This document shows positions 22,576 to 35,700 of a stretch of DNA of 64,000 nt, one piece after another. The notes beneath the pieces were generated by a model. It saw only the letters and a program-made list of their open reading frames with translations, was not told the origin of the DNA and searched no databases. The DNA is taken from NCBI GenBank assembly GCA_026120035.1, contig JALRME010000039.1, forward strand, positions 124,001-188,000, read 5' to 3'. The translations under genes and the position numbers were made by a program. The DNA comes from Coleophoma eucalyptorum (taxonomy: Eukaryota; Ascomycota; Leotiomycetes; Helotiales; Dermateaceae). Every line of letters starts with the position of its first letter. The stretch's first letter is position 1.

Positions 22576-25500
22576 CTACAGAACAAAGTTTACAGTCCTG
22601 ACTCCATCGCCGTCCTTGCCCAGAATAACAATAACTTTTCTCGCTTTTGTAATATCTACTCCATTTCCAGACAATTTCTGGTTTCCCTCTTGAGTAGCAA
22701 GAATCTCGTTCCTGACCCAATCTTGTAAAGTTTCCCTTCCCATGCCCTGCTCTGGAATAGGGATATCAACAGCAAACTTGAATTTACCATTGATTTGCAC
22801 AGCACAGGGTCGAGCTGTAGGAGTCAACATTTCTAATGTGCCATCCAACACAGGAAATGGCTGCTCAAAGATAGAGTTTTCGAATGCTGCTGCTTCCGAG
22901 GCCCCAATGATCTGCCAGCACTCTTCTGCAAACGCTGGTGTTATTGGTGCCATCATCCTTAGTAGAACTCGTAAAGCCTCTTCCTGGATAGTAAGAGTAA
23001 ACTTAGTCATCTTTGAATCGCTAGCAGGTATGATGGAATTTGTGAGTATCATGAGGTCTGAGATGACTGTATTCAAGGAATGCGTCATGCTGTAAGACTC
23101 TGTCACTGAGCTGATTGCATTCTGTACAGCCCGCCATGTGGCTTTCTCGGATTCTAGTACCTCTCCCATTATCTGCTTGGCGGCGTCGGGGAGTGATGTT
23201 GATTTAGCAAAGGCAATCTTTGTTCCAAAATAGAGTGTTGTATAAAGTGGTTTGTATTCAGCAGGCTGCTTTTTGGCTGTTGCGATCTGGATGGCAAAAT
23301 TGTGTAGGCGGCGTAACCATCTCGTGATACCTGCTATCTTGTCCTCGTCCCATTCTAGGACTTCTGTCACAGGAGCCTGAAAGAGGATATGGGCACGTGT
23401 TGCATCTGCTCCATATTTTGACATGCAGATAGTAGGATCAACACCATTGTATTTCGACTTAGACATCTTCTCAAAGCTTACATTGGCTACAGCCCCAGTT
23501 GCGACTACTATCGGCTTGGAAGGAATAGTCAAATCAACTTCATGCGGTTTGAGGAATCGTCCAGTATCGGGATCCGTAAAGGTCTTGCCATGTACCATTC
23601 CCTGGGTTAGCAGCTGCTTGAAGGGCTCTGCACGGACGTCTGGGTGCGTTCCAGCGGGCCATAATCCTTGCAGAGCGAGGAATTTGGATATAAACCGAGC
23701 ATATAGCAGATGTAGAATTGCGTGCTCAACTCCTCCAATATAAAGGTCAACAGGTAAAACCTCATTGGCTATCTGAGCATCGAAAGGCTGATGCTCATTG
23801 TGAGGATCTGCAAATCTCATGAAGTACCAGCTGGAATCAACGAATGTGTCCATTGTATCGGTGTCTCTAGTTGCTGGGCCTTTGCATCGGGGGCAAGTGG
23901 TCTTCACCCAGTCATGTGCGCTCTCGAGAGGATTTCCAGTCTTTCCATTCAGCCAGTGCCCAGGTACTTCTGGTAGCTTGACCGGGAGCTCGTGATCTGG
24001 AACCGAAACAGGACCACATGTGTTGCAATGCACAATCGGAATTGGTGCCCCCCAGTATCTTTGTCGACTGACCAACCAATCTCGAAGTCTCCAAGTTTCA
24101 GTGGCATATCCCATGCCGCTTGAGACCAGATCTTTGATGATATTCTCCGTGGCTACTTGTGTAGACTGACCAGAATATGAACCATTGTGGGCGGTAAGAA
24201 CTCCATGATGGACGAATGGCTCGTCGGCTCCTTTACTAACTCCGGTAGTAGGAGCGACGACATAAAGAATAGGCTCCTCGCCGCGATTATTCTTCCAGAA
24301 TGCGAAATCTCGACTATCGTGACCTGGTACACCCATTACGGCACCGCTGCCATAGTCACCCAGAACGTAAGGTGCAACATAAACTGGTAGTGGAGCTTTT
24401 GTTGCCTCAGGGGTATCTTCAAAATCTGCGAGAGGATTCTTGGCCTGGCAGCCAGTGAGAAGGTAGCCAGCCTTCGATTCAGCTGGTGAATCAGGTATGG
24501 CTTTGATGAAGGATTGTAGTTCCGCATCTGTCTCTGCCTCTTTCAGGACTAATGGGTGTGTTGCAGCCAGGGCGATGTACTGAACTCCTAGGAGAGTATC
24601 CGGTCTTGTCGTGAAAACCTCAACCTCGGATTCTGGTGCATTTGTGGCGGAGACTGGAAACTTGATTGAAGCTCCGCTGGACCTACCTAACCAATTCTTC
24701 TGCTGGGTAAGAACTCTTTCTGGCCACATCCCATTCTTAGAGAGCTGACTCAAATCGTCTAACAGAAGTTCCTCGAACGCGGTAATGCCCAAAAACCATT
24801 GCTTTAGCATTTTCTTCTCGACCTTAGCCCCAGATCTCCATGAGCAGCCATTTGCATCCACTTGTTCATTGGCCAGTACCGTCTTGTCTACAGGGTCATA
24901 ATTGACAAGTGATTCCGCCTGGTACGCTCCGCCATTCTCATAAAGCAAGGTAAAAATACGTTGTGTGTGTTTGTAGAAGCTTGGGTCACACGTTGCAAAT
25001 TCCTAGGATTATCAGCACCGTCTTCTGAGTAATTGGTACTTGTACCTACCCTTTCCCAATTCCAATCACCGTTCATGCTTTGCAATTGACCCTTCATTTT
25101 TGCGATATTTTGTTTTGTCCAGATAGCCGGATCAATACCACGTTCAATCGCAGCATTCTCTGCTGGCAACCCAAATGCGTCCCATCCTATTGGATGTATG
25201 ACCTTATAGCCTTGCATTGACCAAAACCTAGCTAGTACATCTGAGATGGTGTATACTCGTAAATGCCCCAAATGAAGGTCTCCTGAAGGATATGGAAACA
25301 TCGCCAATATGTATTTCTTCTCGGCCTCCTTCCGGTTGCGATTCCGGTCCAGGCCTTGAGCCTTCCAATCCTTCCATAATGACTGCCATTTCGAGTCCAA
25401 AGCTACCAAATCGAGATCCCTATTCGAGGCTTGGTCCGTAACTGGAGACTTTGAGTCCGCAGAAGGATTCGATTTCGCATGCACTGAAGCATTCCGGCGA

Positions 25501-25601
25501 GAAGTGCATAGCGTATTTTGGTAGCTACCAAGCGTCCGATGCCGGTATGATTTCAGACACGCGGCCGAGCTGCGAGATCTGCCAATTGCCAACATCATCA
25601 T
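22576..25601 (-). CDS. NAM2: Leucyl-tRNA synthetase, mitochondrial
   Basis: Two exons, complement(join(22576..25002,25050..25601)), give 992 residues. It charges mitochondrial tRNA-Leu with leucine. The class I signatures are HLGH (residues 110-113, within [14 protein letters not shown]) and KMSKS (696-700). The CP1 editing domain is present, with TRPDT near 316-320 and the editing Asp in GVPGHDSRD near 413. The bacterial-type arrangement and an Arg/Ser-rich leader starting [12 protein letters not shown] indicate the organellar enzyme. The start is the first ATG of a triple ATG at 25601; the frame extends further upstream only through a non-ATG codon. The 47-nt intron (25003-25049) restores the conserved [11 protein letters not shown] stretch. 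In yeast the homologue also aids group I intron splicing; that cannot be judged here. The gene diverges from a permease 488 bp away. Confidence 0.95.
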
Positions 25602-26089
25602 GCCAGACCATTGTGCACCAGCCTCATGCAGCCATCTGCGATAGGAGAGGGCGAGTTTTATCACGGTGGTAAAGAGATCTCGTGAAGAATGCTCAATGCT
25701 ATAGACGTTTGCCCAAGATTTCAAAATGAATACCGAAGAGCCTCAACTTTCCAGAGTGCACGGACCTGTTCGACCTGAAAGCGAGACAGCGCCAAGACAT
25801 GCCTCGTCACAAAGACAAGCAATCCCAAGGAAACATCCGGCAAACAACAACCACCCCAAACCAACCCCAGCTTTCATCAACATACATATTTGGCCCTTCA
25901 TTTATCTGTCCTTCTTGTATTACTTCTCTCTTTGTTTACGACCTCGTCACGACCATAGCGGTATTTCATTCATTGAACGGCGTCATCCAGGGGTCCCAAG
26001 TTTGGTATCAGAACGCAGCTTCACTTGCGCAAGACGAGAGGACAACACAACCCAAAGGATGCGGATGTGCTGATAAGGACCATTTTATA
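25602..26089. promoter_or_regulatory. Divergent promoter of LeuRS and amino-acid permease genes
   Basis: This 488-bp interval lies between two divergently transcribed genes. On the permease side it contains an upstream ATG at 25726 opening a 115-codon frame. It also contains an ATG at 25799 that is in frame with the permease and meets no stop before the chosen start. Either could affect permease translation if included in the mRNA. Confidence 0.5.
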
Positions 26090-27999
26090 ATGTCGCGCAA
26101 CTATTCCAATACCCTCCAGCCTAATGCGCGCGATTCGCTAGAACTTGCCAGTCTTGCGTCGAGCTCTCCGGGACTGCGAACCTCAACCTCCTCATCCTCC
26201 TCTCGCTCTGGCATCTCCTCTTCCCGCAAGCAGTCTCTTGAACAAGAAGACCCTCTTGATGAACGAAATCCAGCAGCAAGTGGTCGTCCTGGCAGGGCAG
26301 ACCGCTCCTTCTCCATTAATTCGACCTTCGACTTCGCCTCAACCCTATTCCCACTATCATCCACTGCGGGCAATGGCTACGCCCCAATTGGCGCTCCTAT
26401 ATCGTCAAGCAATGGGCAATCAGCACTTGGCGGTGGGTCATTAGAGAAACACAAAACTCTGACATATCTCAATGGGTTGTCATTGATTGTCGGCTTGATA
26501 ATTGGCTCTGGCATCTTCTCGTCGCCAAGTCAAGTTAATGTTAATGCCGGTTCTCCAGGCGCATCTCTAATTGTATGGAGCATCGCGGGTATATTGGCAT
26601 GGACAGGAGGAGCAAGTTATGCAGAACTGGGCGGTGCTATACCTTTGAACGGCGGTGCGCAAGTTTACCTGTCGAAAATATTTGGGGAACTGTTTGGCTT
26701 TTTGTTTACATGGTGCGCAGTCATGGTATTGAAGCCTGGATCAACAGCCATTATATCCATTATCATGGGAGAATATCTTGTCCGAGCAGGCGTCGGAGCT
26801 GAAGCTGAGCATGTGAGCGCCTGGGTTAATAAAAGCGTGGCGTTGGTTGGCTTGATTGCAGTTACCTTGTTGAATTGCATTTCTACAAAATTGGGCACAA
26901 GGATGGGTGATATGTTTATGTTTCTCAAGTTCATTGCACTGCTTGGAGTTACAATAATTGGTATTGTGGTGGCACTTACTGGATTTTCTGCATCGGGAGT
27001 GGCGAATCAGGACTGGAAGACGAAGAGCTGGTTTGAAGGCACGAGTACGAGCGCTTCTTCATGGGCAGTGGCTCTGTATGCCGGGTTATGGGCTTTCGAC
27101 GGTTGGGACAATGTGAGTTTGCTCCAGATCCATCCTACTCCTAGCTAATTTTGCTAACTACCTAGACCAACTACGTGGTTGGCGAATTCCGAAATCCCAC
27201 AAGAGACCTTCCTCGTGTGATTCACACAGCTATGCCGCTCGTCATTCTTAGCTATATCCTTGCCAACGTAGCTTATTTCTTCGTCCTACCCTTAGAAGCG
27301 ATCAATTCTTCCAATACGGTTGCAGTGGCATTTGGTAACCAAGTCTTTGGCCCGATTGGATCACTTATTCTGGCGTTGATAGTCAGTGCAAGCTGTTTTG
27401 GGGCACTGAATGCCAGCACATTTACTACAGGACGGCTTGTCTACGTCGCAGGCAAAGAGGGCTATCTCCCAGCCATGTTCGGCAAGATTGGCATTGGAGC
27501 GGGAGATGAGCCATCAATGAGTACACTCCGAACCAGAAATTGGGCCTCAAAGAAAATGGCTCGCATGTTTGGTGACGAAGAGACAGGGCTGTTCTTCACT
27601 CCAGTCAATGCAATGGTTCTGAACGCAATCCTCACAGCCTTTTACATTGTGGTCGGCGAATTCGGAACCCTCCTCACATTCTACGGTGTCGCCGGCTATT
27701 CCTTTTACTTTCTCACAGTTCTCGGCCTTATTGTTCTTCGTGTGCGAGAACCGAATTTAGAAAGACCTTATAAAACCTGGATCACGACACCTATAATCTT
27801 CTGCTGCGTGAGTATCTTCTTGCTCAGCAGGGCTGCTTTTGCCCAGCCCTTGCAAACCGTTATTGTTATCGGCTTCGTGGTTGCTGGCATACCGGTATTT
27901 TATTGGCGTATTCGGGGACGCGATCAGGTGGTTAAGAGGGAGAGAAGCGGCAGTGATGCAGGGCATGGATGGAAATTCTGGAAGAGATTCCAGTCGTAA
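26090..27999 (+). CDS. L-type (LAT/APC) amino-acid permease
   Basis: Two exons, join(26090..27112,27166..27999), give 618 residues; the 53-nt intron is GTGAGT..TAG. The protein belongs to the amino acid-polyamine-organocation superfamily, LAT branch, and should import neutral amino acids across the plasma membrane. About 12 hydrophobic helices run from near residue 125 to 590. The first holds the substrate-contacting signature GLIIGSGIF, typical of LAT/SLC7 carriers. The roughly 120-residue Ser-rich N-terminal tail is likely cytosolic and regulatory. Start: ATG 26090 gives MSRNYSN. An in-frame ATG at 25799 would add 97 residues of poor coding character, so I prefer the downstream one. Fungal relatives include methionine (MUP1) and other neutral amino-acid carriers; the substrate cannot be decided here. 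Confidence 0.92.
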
Positions 28000-30569
28000 T
28001 TCAGTGCTTACAATAGAGACCGAGTGTGCCTTTGTGTATAATTTTGTAATAAACTCTTCTGTATCATCCTTTATTCGAGAAATTGCCGTGACATGAGGGA
28101 ACCGTATTCCTGGGGACTTACTCGATCGTGGAAAAGGATTTTTGTTGCTCGCAAGTCATATCAGACCTGCCATCATATTCATCCTTGCTCAACTGATTAA
28201 AGGCAGTGTCAGTCAAGTACTACAACAATCATTTGATCAGAGGTACTTAGGGAAAGGGTCAAGCCAACGCTCATCGATGCACTTCGAACACCATCAGGCA
28301 CACTTATCCCACACGCAACCATTTTCGCCACTGTAACTAAAATCAAACAATTCATTTAAAAAGAGCAACAAGATCTTTCCCAGCATAAAATGCCCTGGAT
28401 GAAAAATGCAAGCAGATCAAACTTACCTCGTGCACATGCAGTTCAAACATTCCTTCTATCCAAAGCCTTCCCTCCTCATTCTTCTTAGTCAAGATATGAA
28501 TATTGTAAAGCAAGACAAAACATCGAGTGACCGACCTATATGCCCAGTTTCCTACTTGCTTTCGCTAGTGGCATCTCATAGCATTGTACGATAATATGAT
28601 ATTGTTGTCCGATAATTAAGCGACAGATTTCCGGCTTCACACGAAGCGGGGAGGGAAAACGGGGCGGCGTCTCGTCTCTTCTCGTGTTTGCGGCTAAAGA
28701 CTAGGTTCAGTAGTGACATACTAGTCTCAAAAGACCCTCATTCTCAGACTCCAGAACTTTTTCAATTCGAACATTATTTCTTGGCTATCCTCCGCGCGAT
28801 TTATGCAGGGCGACGTTTAGCTTTGCCTTGGATCGGTCTATCTTGCTCATGTTTTGGGGATCTTGCGATGATGATGATGCATGCAGCCTGAAGTAAAGTG
28901 AGACGAAGGATATCAGACAACAAGAAACAGAACGAATGGACAGATCGCCCCCCGTATACGGCAGATAGAGAAACAGCGTGGGGTGTTAATCAGACGTATG
29001 TGTCTCTACATCTCCTATGGATGACAACGTGGAAGTGTGCATGGATATTTTCTGAATAGTCCGAATCCATAGGCTGAGGGTGGAGCCCAGAAGGCTTTAC
29101 CGGACATTTAATCGTGGGGATCGTCCCAAAGACGTACGAGTCCTATGATAGAATTCTTCTAGCATGTGGTTCAGTGTAATAAGGGAGAAAGGCCCCGGAA
29201 CGGTTGGTTACAAGTGGAGTATGATATGCGGGTCAAACGTGGAAACGAAAGAGGTCTGATAGTCTGGGCGGTCTCAAGTACGCGCTATCAAGTGAGAGAA
29301 AATGAAGTAATACAGGCAAGGGAATCGAAAAGAAAAATGATCGACTGCTATTAGAGGAAAGCTGACATCACAATGGATAGACACAAGAGATCCCAAGCCA
29401 TTGAAAACATCAGTCAGGTCTCACCAACCCCACATCTCAACTCTTCACATAAAGTTCCCCTCCATAAAAAAGTGGTTGTCTCGATTGCCACCAAACACGC
29501 AAGTCCGTGACTTGGGAAGTTCGAAAAGTGGAGGTTGGAGATCCACATACGCGAATGGGAAGCAGGCTCTTGCTTCAAACACTGTTAGAGGCAGACGCGC
29601 CGACGGCAGGGCACGCAAGACCGTTTTGCGAACAGCACCCAGCTTTCGGCACCTAGGGTTGTTTCATGCCAAGAACTGCGAATTCGCAGGCTCTGCCCGT
29701 TAGAGACCGCGTCGGCTAGTGCTGCGGTGTCCTGTTGGAGAGGCTGGTTGGCTGCAAGGTGGTGTAGCAGGAAGGAGCGTAAGTCTTGTAGTGAGATAGA
29801 CAGATTGAATAGGCATGTTAGGAGACACTAGATTGAGTGTGAAAGTATTCTTTGATTGGAGAATATGTAAGTGAGGTAAAGGAGGGACAGGGAAATTGCA
29901 AGTCACAGGAAAGTGGTAAGATTAGACTGTAATGTTCAATACTGTCTCTATCATTCAACTTCTCATCCCCAGTATTGTCTAGTACACTAGCTATTTACCA
30001 TGATACTCAGACTATTGGTATCACCGATCATAGCCATCCTTCCCATTCTCCTATTCGTGCCAGCCATACTAGCTGTGCACCCCATCCATGCTCTATAGTT
30101 TTGTTTCCTCTCCGTGGTTTCCGAGCCTAAGAAAGATGTAGGCTTCGCTGTATAACAAGGCAAGGAAAGTGTAATAGTGAACAACGCCTCTCAACCGTAT
30201 GTGAGATATATAACCAACCATTTCCATCATCCAGCCACACAAGACATAAGAAAATAAGACATATAACCACACATATGGAGATATAGAGCGAGCAGGTCCG
30301 AGAAAATAAGACCAAAAGGAAACGCATGACAAGTAAAGAAGCCTACACCACCCCGTACTGGAGGATATCATTGTACAGAAACAGGAAATTGAAAAATTGA
30401 AACAAATAGAATATACAAGCTGAACCCCTCTCTTGGACTGGTCAATTGACCCCAACTTTTCTGCTGGCCTCGGACCTTTTATCTACGCCAGATTCGTCTA
30501 AAACCAGGTCTCCGAGTCATGTTTTGGTGATTTTCATGTTAACAAATAGAGATAAGAAGTGGAGTCGCT
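28000..30569. other. Convergent intergenic region, 2.6 kb
   Basis: The region lies between the 3' ends of the permease and the receptor-like gene. Open frames are all at or below about 120 codons and look random. I recognised no RNA gene or transposon remnant. Its length is more than two 3' UTRs should need. Confidence 0.55.
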
Positions 30570-32755
30570 TCAGATCCATTCCTTAACTTCTTCTTTCTTA
30601 ACCGTTCGGCCTGAGTTAGACCTTCCAGGCGGCGGTGGTGAGCGCATACTGCGGTCGCTGCGTGAAGGTGATCGTTGAGCTGTTTGCGGTCGGGTAATAG
30701 ATGCGACAGAATTATTGCGAAGCGGAGAAGGTTTCTTGCTAGTTTCTGGGCTGTAGACTGTAGGGCTTAGTACTGTCTGAGAGGTACTCAGGCGCTTAAT
30801 CTCGGGTGCCACGACACGTGGTACAGGTGGCAATGTTTTCATTCTAAGGTCACGCTCTGCTTTGTCAAGAGACGATGGCGATGTTGATTCAGGAGACACT
30901 GGCGCCGCAAGAGGACTTCCTTGAGGTCGTAAGGGTGATTTTGGTGGGGGATTCAGCGGCGCGAGATTTTGCGTTTGAATCTGTAGAACAGGTGATGCTG
31001 CTCGCTTATATGGAGCGCTGTAAGTTGTTGATGGTAATGGGAGGGGTTCTACATCAGATGGCGATGTCCCTGGGGCGTGAGACAACCGAAGCCCAATCTG
31101 TACAGTAGCTGATGAAGCTATCGTGTTCATGGACGAGTCTCTTCGGTGCCTGGAACCACCACTAAAGTGAATAGCTGGTGGTGCTGGGAGATCACCAAGA
31201 TCACTGATGTCATAGATAGACTCAGCAGGTCTATTTGATTGATTCGGACTTGATATACTTGATGGAAAGATGGTATAGGAAGGTTTTCGGCCATGTGAAT
31301 GTGGAGATATGGCCGATGATGGTGTAGGGTAAGTCGTTAATGCCTCGGGCATGGAAGAGGATGCTACGGAACTTCCAAAGGCGTTGGAAGCTGAAGTGTT
31401 GTATTTTGAAGTCGGAGGCTTGAATTCGGCAGTTTCAATTGGCGCCAAGCTGATAATTCGTCCTTTCTCACTTGCCGAGCTTCTTCTACTCTCTGATCTC
31501 GACAATGTTGTCAATCCTCTCCGACTCTCCCCTCTCAGCTCATGAGGTTGTTCAATTGGATTTCGCAGAGCGTGCCCAAAAACAAGCTCATTCGGTCCCC
31601 AGATTTTGATCTCATGCTTAGCACGGTCCGTCCATTTGCCTTTGGGACCAAATGCTGAGGCACTCGTATTGGACCGGAGATAGAGTTGAAGGAGGCCTGT
31701 CATTAGGCCAGACAGATTTAAGACGACTGTTGCCATCATCGACGTTTTGAGATTACCATTACTGATCGTCTGCGAGACGAAATATGGGATGACGAAGGCC
31801 TATTATTGTTAGACGGTGGAAGGACTGCTGCTTTAGGAGTAACTTACGAATGAGACGAGGGCAAGCACCAAGTAGTACACCATCCTTGATGCTGCAATTC
31901 GTTGGTCCTCATCGATCATCATAGCCCCCGATAATCTCATAAATATTGTCAACGCACTCAACGCGATGACTCCAGCGCTAAGTGATAATAGTACGAGTCC
32001 CAGTTTCCCGTATTTCGAAATGAACCAGACTAGTGATGCAAAGCAACCGTCATCTTCGGGGCTGATGTGTGATGGAATCCAGGTTCCAATGAGCATTAGA
32101 AAAACGACGCCAATGCATATCGTGACATCGTATTTTCCTCTGGGTTGGAAAGGCAGACTTCGTAATGATCGTGCAGCGCACTCGATTCCAAAGACCAGCT
32201 GTATGTATGGAACAATGAAAAGGGCTATCACTGTCAGCAGTGCAAGAGCACATAGTCTCAACCAACGTACCTGGCCACATGAACTGTGCCACCGTCCCAC
32301 ATCCAGTATCATTATGTAGAGATTTTAATCCAGTGCCCTGCACTCCAGCAAAGACCAGCCCTTGAATAACAATTCCTACTGATAGTACTAGCGGAAAGGT
32401 CTCCGCTGGATGGATTCTTGATACGCAAAATTTGCTGAGGACAGTTAGCTATCAAATCATATACAACATAGCAGAATACATACGAAGCCTTGAACTTTGG
32501 ATTGCATCTCTTAGACGCCCAGTAACAATCGTAGAGAATACTGGCAGCAGTCGTAAAAGATGCCAACACATTAAAAGCAGCTAAAATTATCGTCGAGGTC
32601 CTGACCGACTTGCTCTCGGCAAACACAAGCTCTTGAATCAATCCCAAGGTCGCATTCGAGGTGCCCGCAGCAGTAGCAGCAGCTATTGATGGGTCGTAGT
32701 TCGATGTCCCATTCAAACCCCGAGGAGCCAACACAAATCTCGCCGAGATCCCCAT
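30570..32755 (-). CDS. Seven-helix membrane protein, GPCR-like
   Basis: Four exons, complement(join(30570..31799,31848..32224,32271..32434,32484..32755)), give 680 residues; introns are 46-49 nt with GT..AG ends. A short N-terminal part with N-glycosylation sites (NGTS, NATL) is followed by seven hydrophobic segments between about residues 50 and 310, then a roughly 370-residue hydrophilic tail. The tail is rich in Ser, Pro and Arg and ends with basic and acidic residues (VKKEEVKEWI). This outside-N-terminus, seven-helix, long-cytosolic-tail layout is that of fungal G-protein-coupled receptors, but I cannot place it in a named class and see no diagnostic motif. The tail is a likely phosphorylation target. 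The ATG at 32755 is chosen because the frame upstream has no other ATG. The gene faces a 5.9-kb gap upstream. Confidence 0.8.
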
Positions 32756-35700
32756 GGTGCATCCAACCAATCTACTCCAATATGTTGTAGGCAGCGAGCC
32801 GTGGCGTTGCCGTACGAAGGATTATTAAGTCATAGAGGTCGAATGGTTGATGTATAGAAGGACGCTGGTGACGGGAGGTGAGTGGAAGAAAGTAAGTGAC
32901 GTCCAGAGTGCACAGCAAGTAGTAGTAGTATTACAAAAGAGTAGCACGTTCCGATAGGCCAGTCGGTGCAATAGGAGAGATGAAACAATAATCTGAGCCA
33001 GCAGTGAAGGGAAGGGAAGGATCAATGTCGAAGGAAGGAGACACTGTAACGACACAGACCGACAACGAGAATCGAAGAGAGTCGAGACAGCACAGCTCTG
33101 GACGAGGCGGCGCTATTGGAATGCATGAAGTATAAGAAAGAAATCCCAGCGCACTTCACAGAGGCTGGCGCACGACAAGCTTGTGGCCAGCGCGCGGGTT
33201 CGAGGGAGCCGTCGTACTAGGTTTGTCCTGGAGCCAGTGTGGGAGTACTACTGGTCGGAGATGGGGAAGAGACCCGTCATCACTGGCGGCGGGTTTCAAC
33301 GTGGATTGTGCGGACCACGATAGGAAAGCTACGAGATGGAGGATCAACCCTTGAGCAAATCAATCTATCTGTATCGCTGCCGTAGGAGTTTGGCACTTTG
33401 GCTAGGGCTGCAAATTCAAATGGGCTGACCTTCAGTGGGTCTAGAGGCTCGGGGTGCAATCACGAGAGAAAGTGTGTCTGGGTGTGTGTGAGTGTGTGTG
33501 CTTTGCCCCTACTGAGGCCAGGCCCTGCTGAGTCTTCACAGCCCAATGTAGAGCTGTACGGCCACCAAGCCGTAAAGAACTGCAGATCCCGCGCCTGGGG
33601 GCTTGAGAGACTCCTGGACTCCCGAAATCTGAAAGCATTGATGAGGCACATTGGAGGTTTCGATGTCGTCGCAGAGTCTCGCTTAGGGTCCTGGTCAAGT
33701 CAAAGCTCCCCATCCCAGGAAGAGCGCCATCGACGACATTATTGTCATGCCAGACCCACGAAATGGCCCGGCTACAGAAAGGCAGAAGAAAAAGAGAAGA
33801 AAAGGGTTACTTCCATGATCCCGGAACTCGTGGCAGCTGGATTGCGACTGAGTGGCTGTTTAGTCTGGATGGACGAAGGCATGAAGTGCCGATTGAGCGA
33901 CTGAGGGGGCACGAGCCGAGCAGTGGCCCCGTTATCGAGCATTGAACATTGAGGCCTATCTTAGCAAGCAGTGGCAAGTGTCTACTCGTACATACCGTAT
34001 ACTGCCATCGTGTTAAGGGGTCCATCAAATCAGCTGAGGGCTTAAGGACGATCCAACAATGTTTGCGGAAGGGACCCGACGGTGCCATTCAAACATGAAC
34101 GACGACGACAGTGGGCCAGTGTATCGTGGCAGCTTGCATTGAGAATATCTCTCCATCCTGGGCGGGAATCAACGAGGCACTTGCGAGACGGCTTGGTTCT
34201 AGAAGTGTGACCGTTGATAGCTCGCGATACTACAGTAGAGCGATCTCAACGGCTGGCTGCTGTTAGACACGCAGTAGTTTACTACTGGTGGGTGAACCAT
34301 AATTGGAAAAGGAACAGCAAAGTTCATCCAGTCTGTTGAGTTGCGCGCAGCTGGGCAGTGCTACTGGCTCTGCCCCGCTTCGTTGGACATGGGCGGTGGG
34401 TGTTGGTCGTGGCGTTGACTTCTGAAGCTCGTCGAGTCTCAAGAGAGAGGATGAAACTTCTAGCGGCTGAACATCGCTGAATCGCCATGAAAGGGAGAAC
34501 AGATGCATGCAGACTTGGGATCTGCTTCAATTACCAGAAAAAAAAAAAGGGATGTATTCTCAGAGGCCTCAAAGTACGCGTCTATAGACTTCGCGGACAA
34601 AATACAGCTACAGAATGAGACTGTACTGAATAGAAGAATGAAGTTGAAAGAAGGTTAAGCGCAAATTGAGCCGTGACACCACTGTAGCTTGAATAATGGA
34701 GCCAGAATTGGGACAAAGCCATCTAAGCGATGTTCACGTGATATACAACCAGGCCCCCTCGTCTTCTCGTGTTGGGTTACCCCTGACCTGGCCAGACTGC
34801 AGGTTATTTCGACTCAGCTCAGCTCGATTGCAACTCCCAGGTCGTCTTCGAAACTTGGCTACTGCGTATACAAGATTAGAATTATGGAGTCCTAAGCACA
34901 GAGGCAGAAGCTTCCTCTCTCTGCCTTTGCTCGTTTGCAAACCTGTCAAAACACCTGCCAAAAGTATCACTTCAAAGAGTCGGAGCACAATAAGGTCAAT
35001 GTCCCATCTACTACTATACTTCAGACTAGACTTCAGCTACAGCTTCAAATTCAAGCACGATCCAGCTCTTCTCGGTTCCCGTTGGCTTGAGCCCAGTAGG
35101 AGCTGCTGAAGGGGCGTCTCACAGCCACCTCCATACTTATTCCAAGAGTTATACAATTTGTGCAGGGCTGGAAAATGCAACAGGGATATACATCGGGCTG
35201 AGTCTAAATTGGATCAAGTACTCCGAACACCGTCCACATTTTCCTCGTGCATCTTGTGCTTCGTAGGAGTACAGACGGGGAAGGGGTTTGCATCCTAAGG
35301 AACCCTCGTGGTATACTGCACATAACGTTCTTATGCACGTTTCCTGTCCTGGGAAGTCATTTTTGCAGGGGCGACTAGCTTCAGAATTACTAACTCTCCA
35401 AGATCCGCCTGTCTGGGCATTGCAACATCATCCACACGGCTCACAAAATTTCTATTTCCATCAGTTGATGGGGAAGACAGAATAGTATGTTTTCGCAAGA
35501 TCCTAGAAATAGAACTTGTGACTGGCCTTCGCAAAAACGGTTCCGTTAATGGTGTAGTGCCAATTCACGCTCGCTATTCATGATGCAAGCTAAGTCTTTG
35601 TATTTGTATAGAACGCATTGTTGACTCGTCCGAAGTCTATGAATCGACACTTGCAGAAATCGGTCAGGTTCTTCTTTGGGTTCTGCCGCGCAATTCTGCT

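Noticed and set aside
25602..25724. Upstream extension of the LeuRS frame
   Set aside because: The frame is open but begins with a non-ATG codon; the ATG at 25601 gives a proper mitochondrial leader.
25799..26089. N-terminal extension of the permease from ATG 25799
   Set aside because: It is open in frame, but the residues look noncoding and the downstream ATG is a better start; kept only as a finding.
33398..33904. 168-codon plus-strand frame in the large gap
   Set aside because: Translation is unstructured and partly driven by a GT-rich stretch; no family resemblance.
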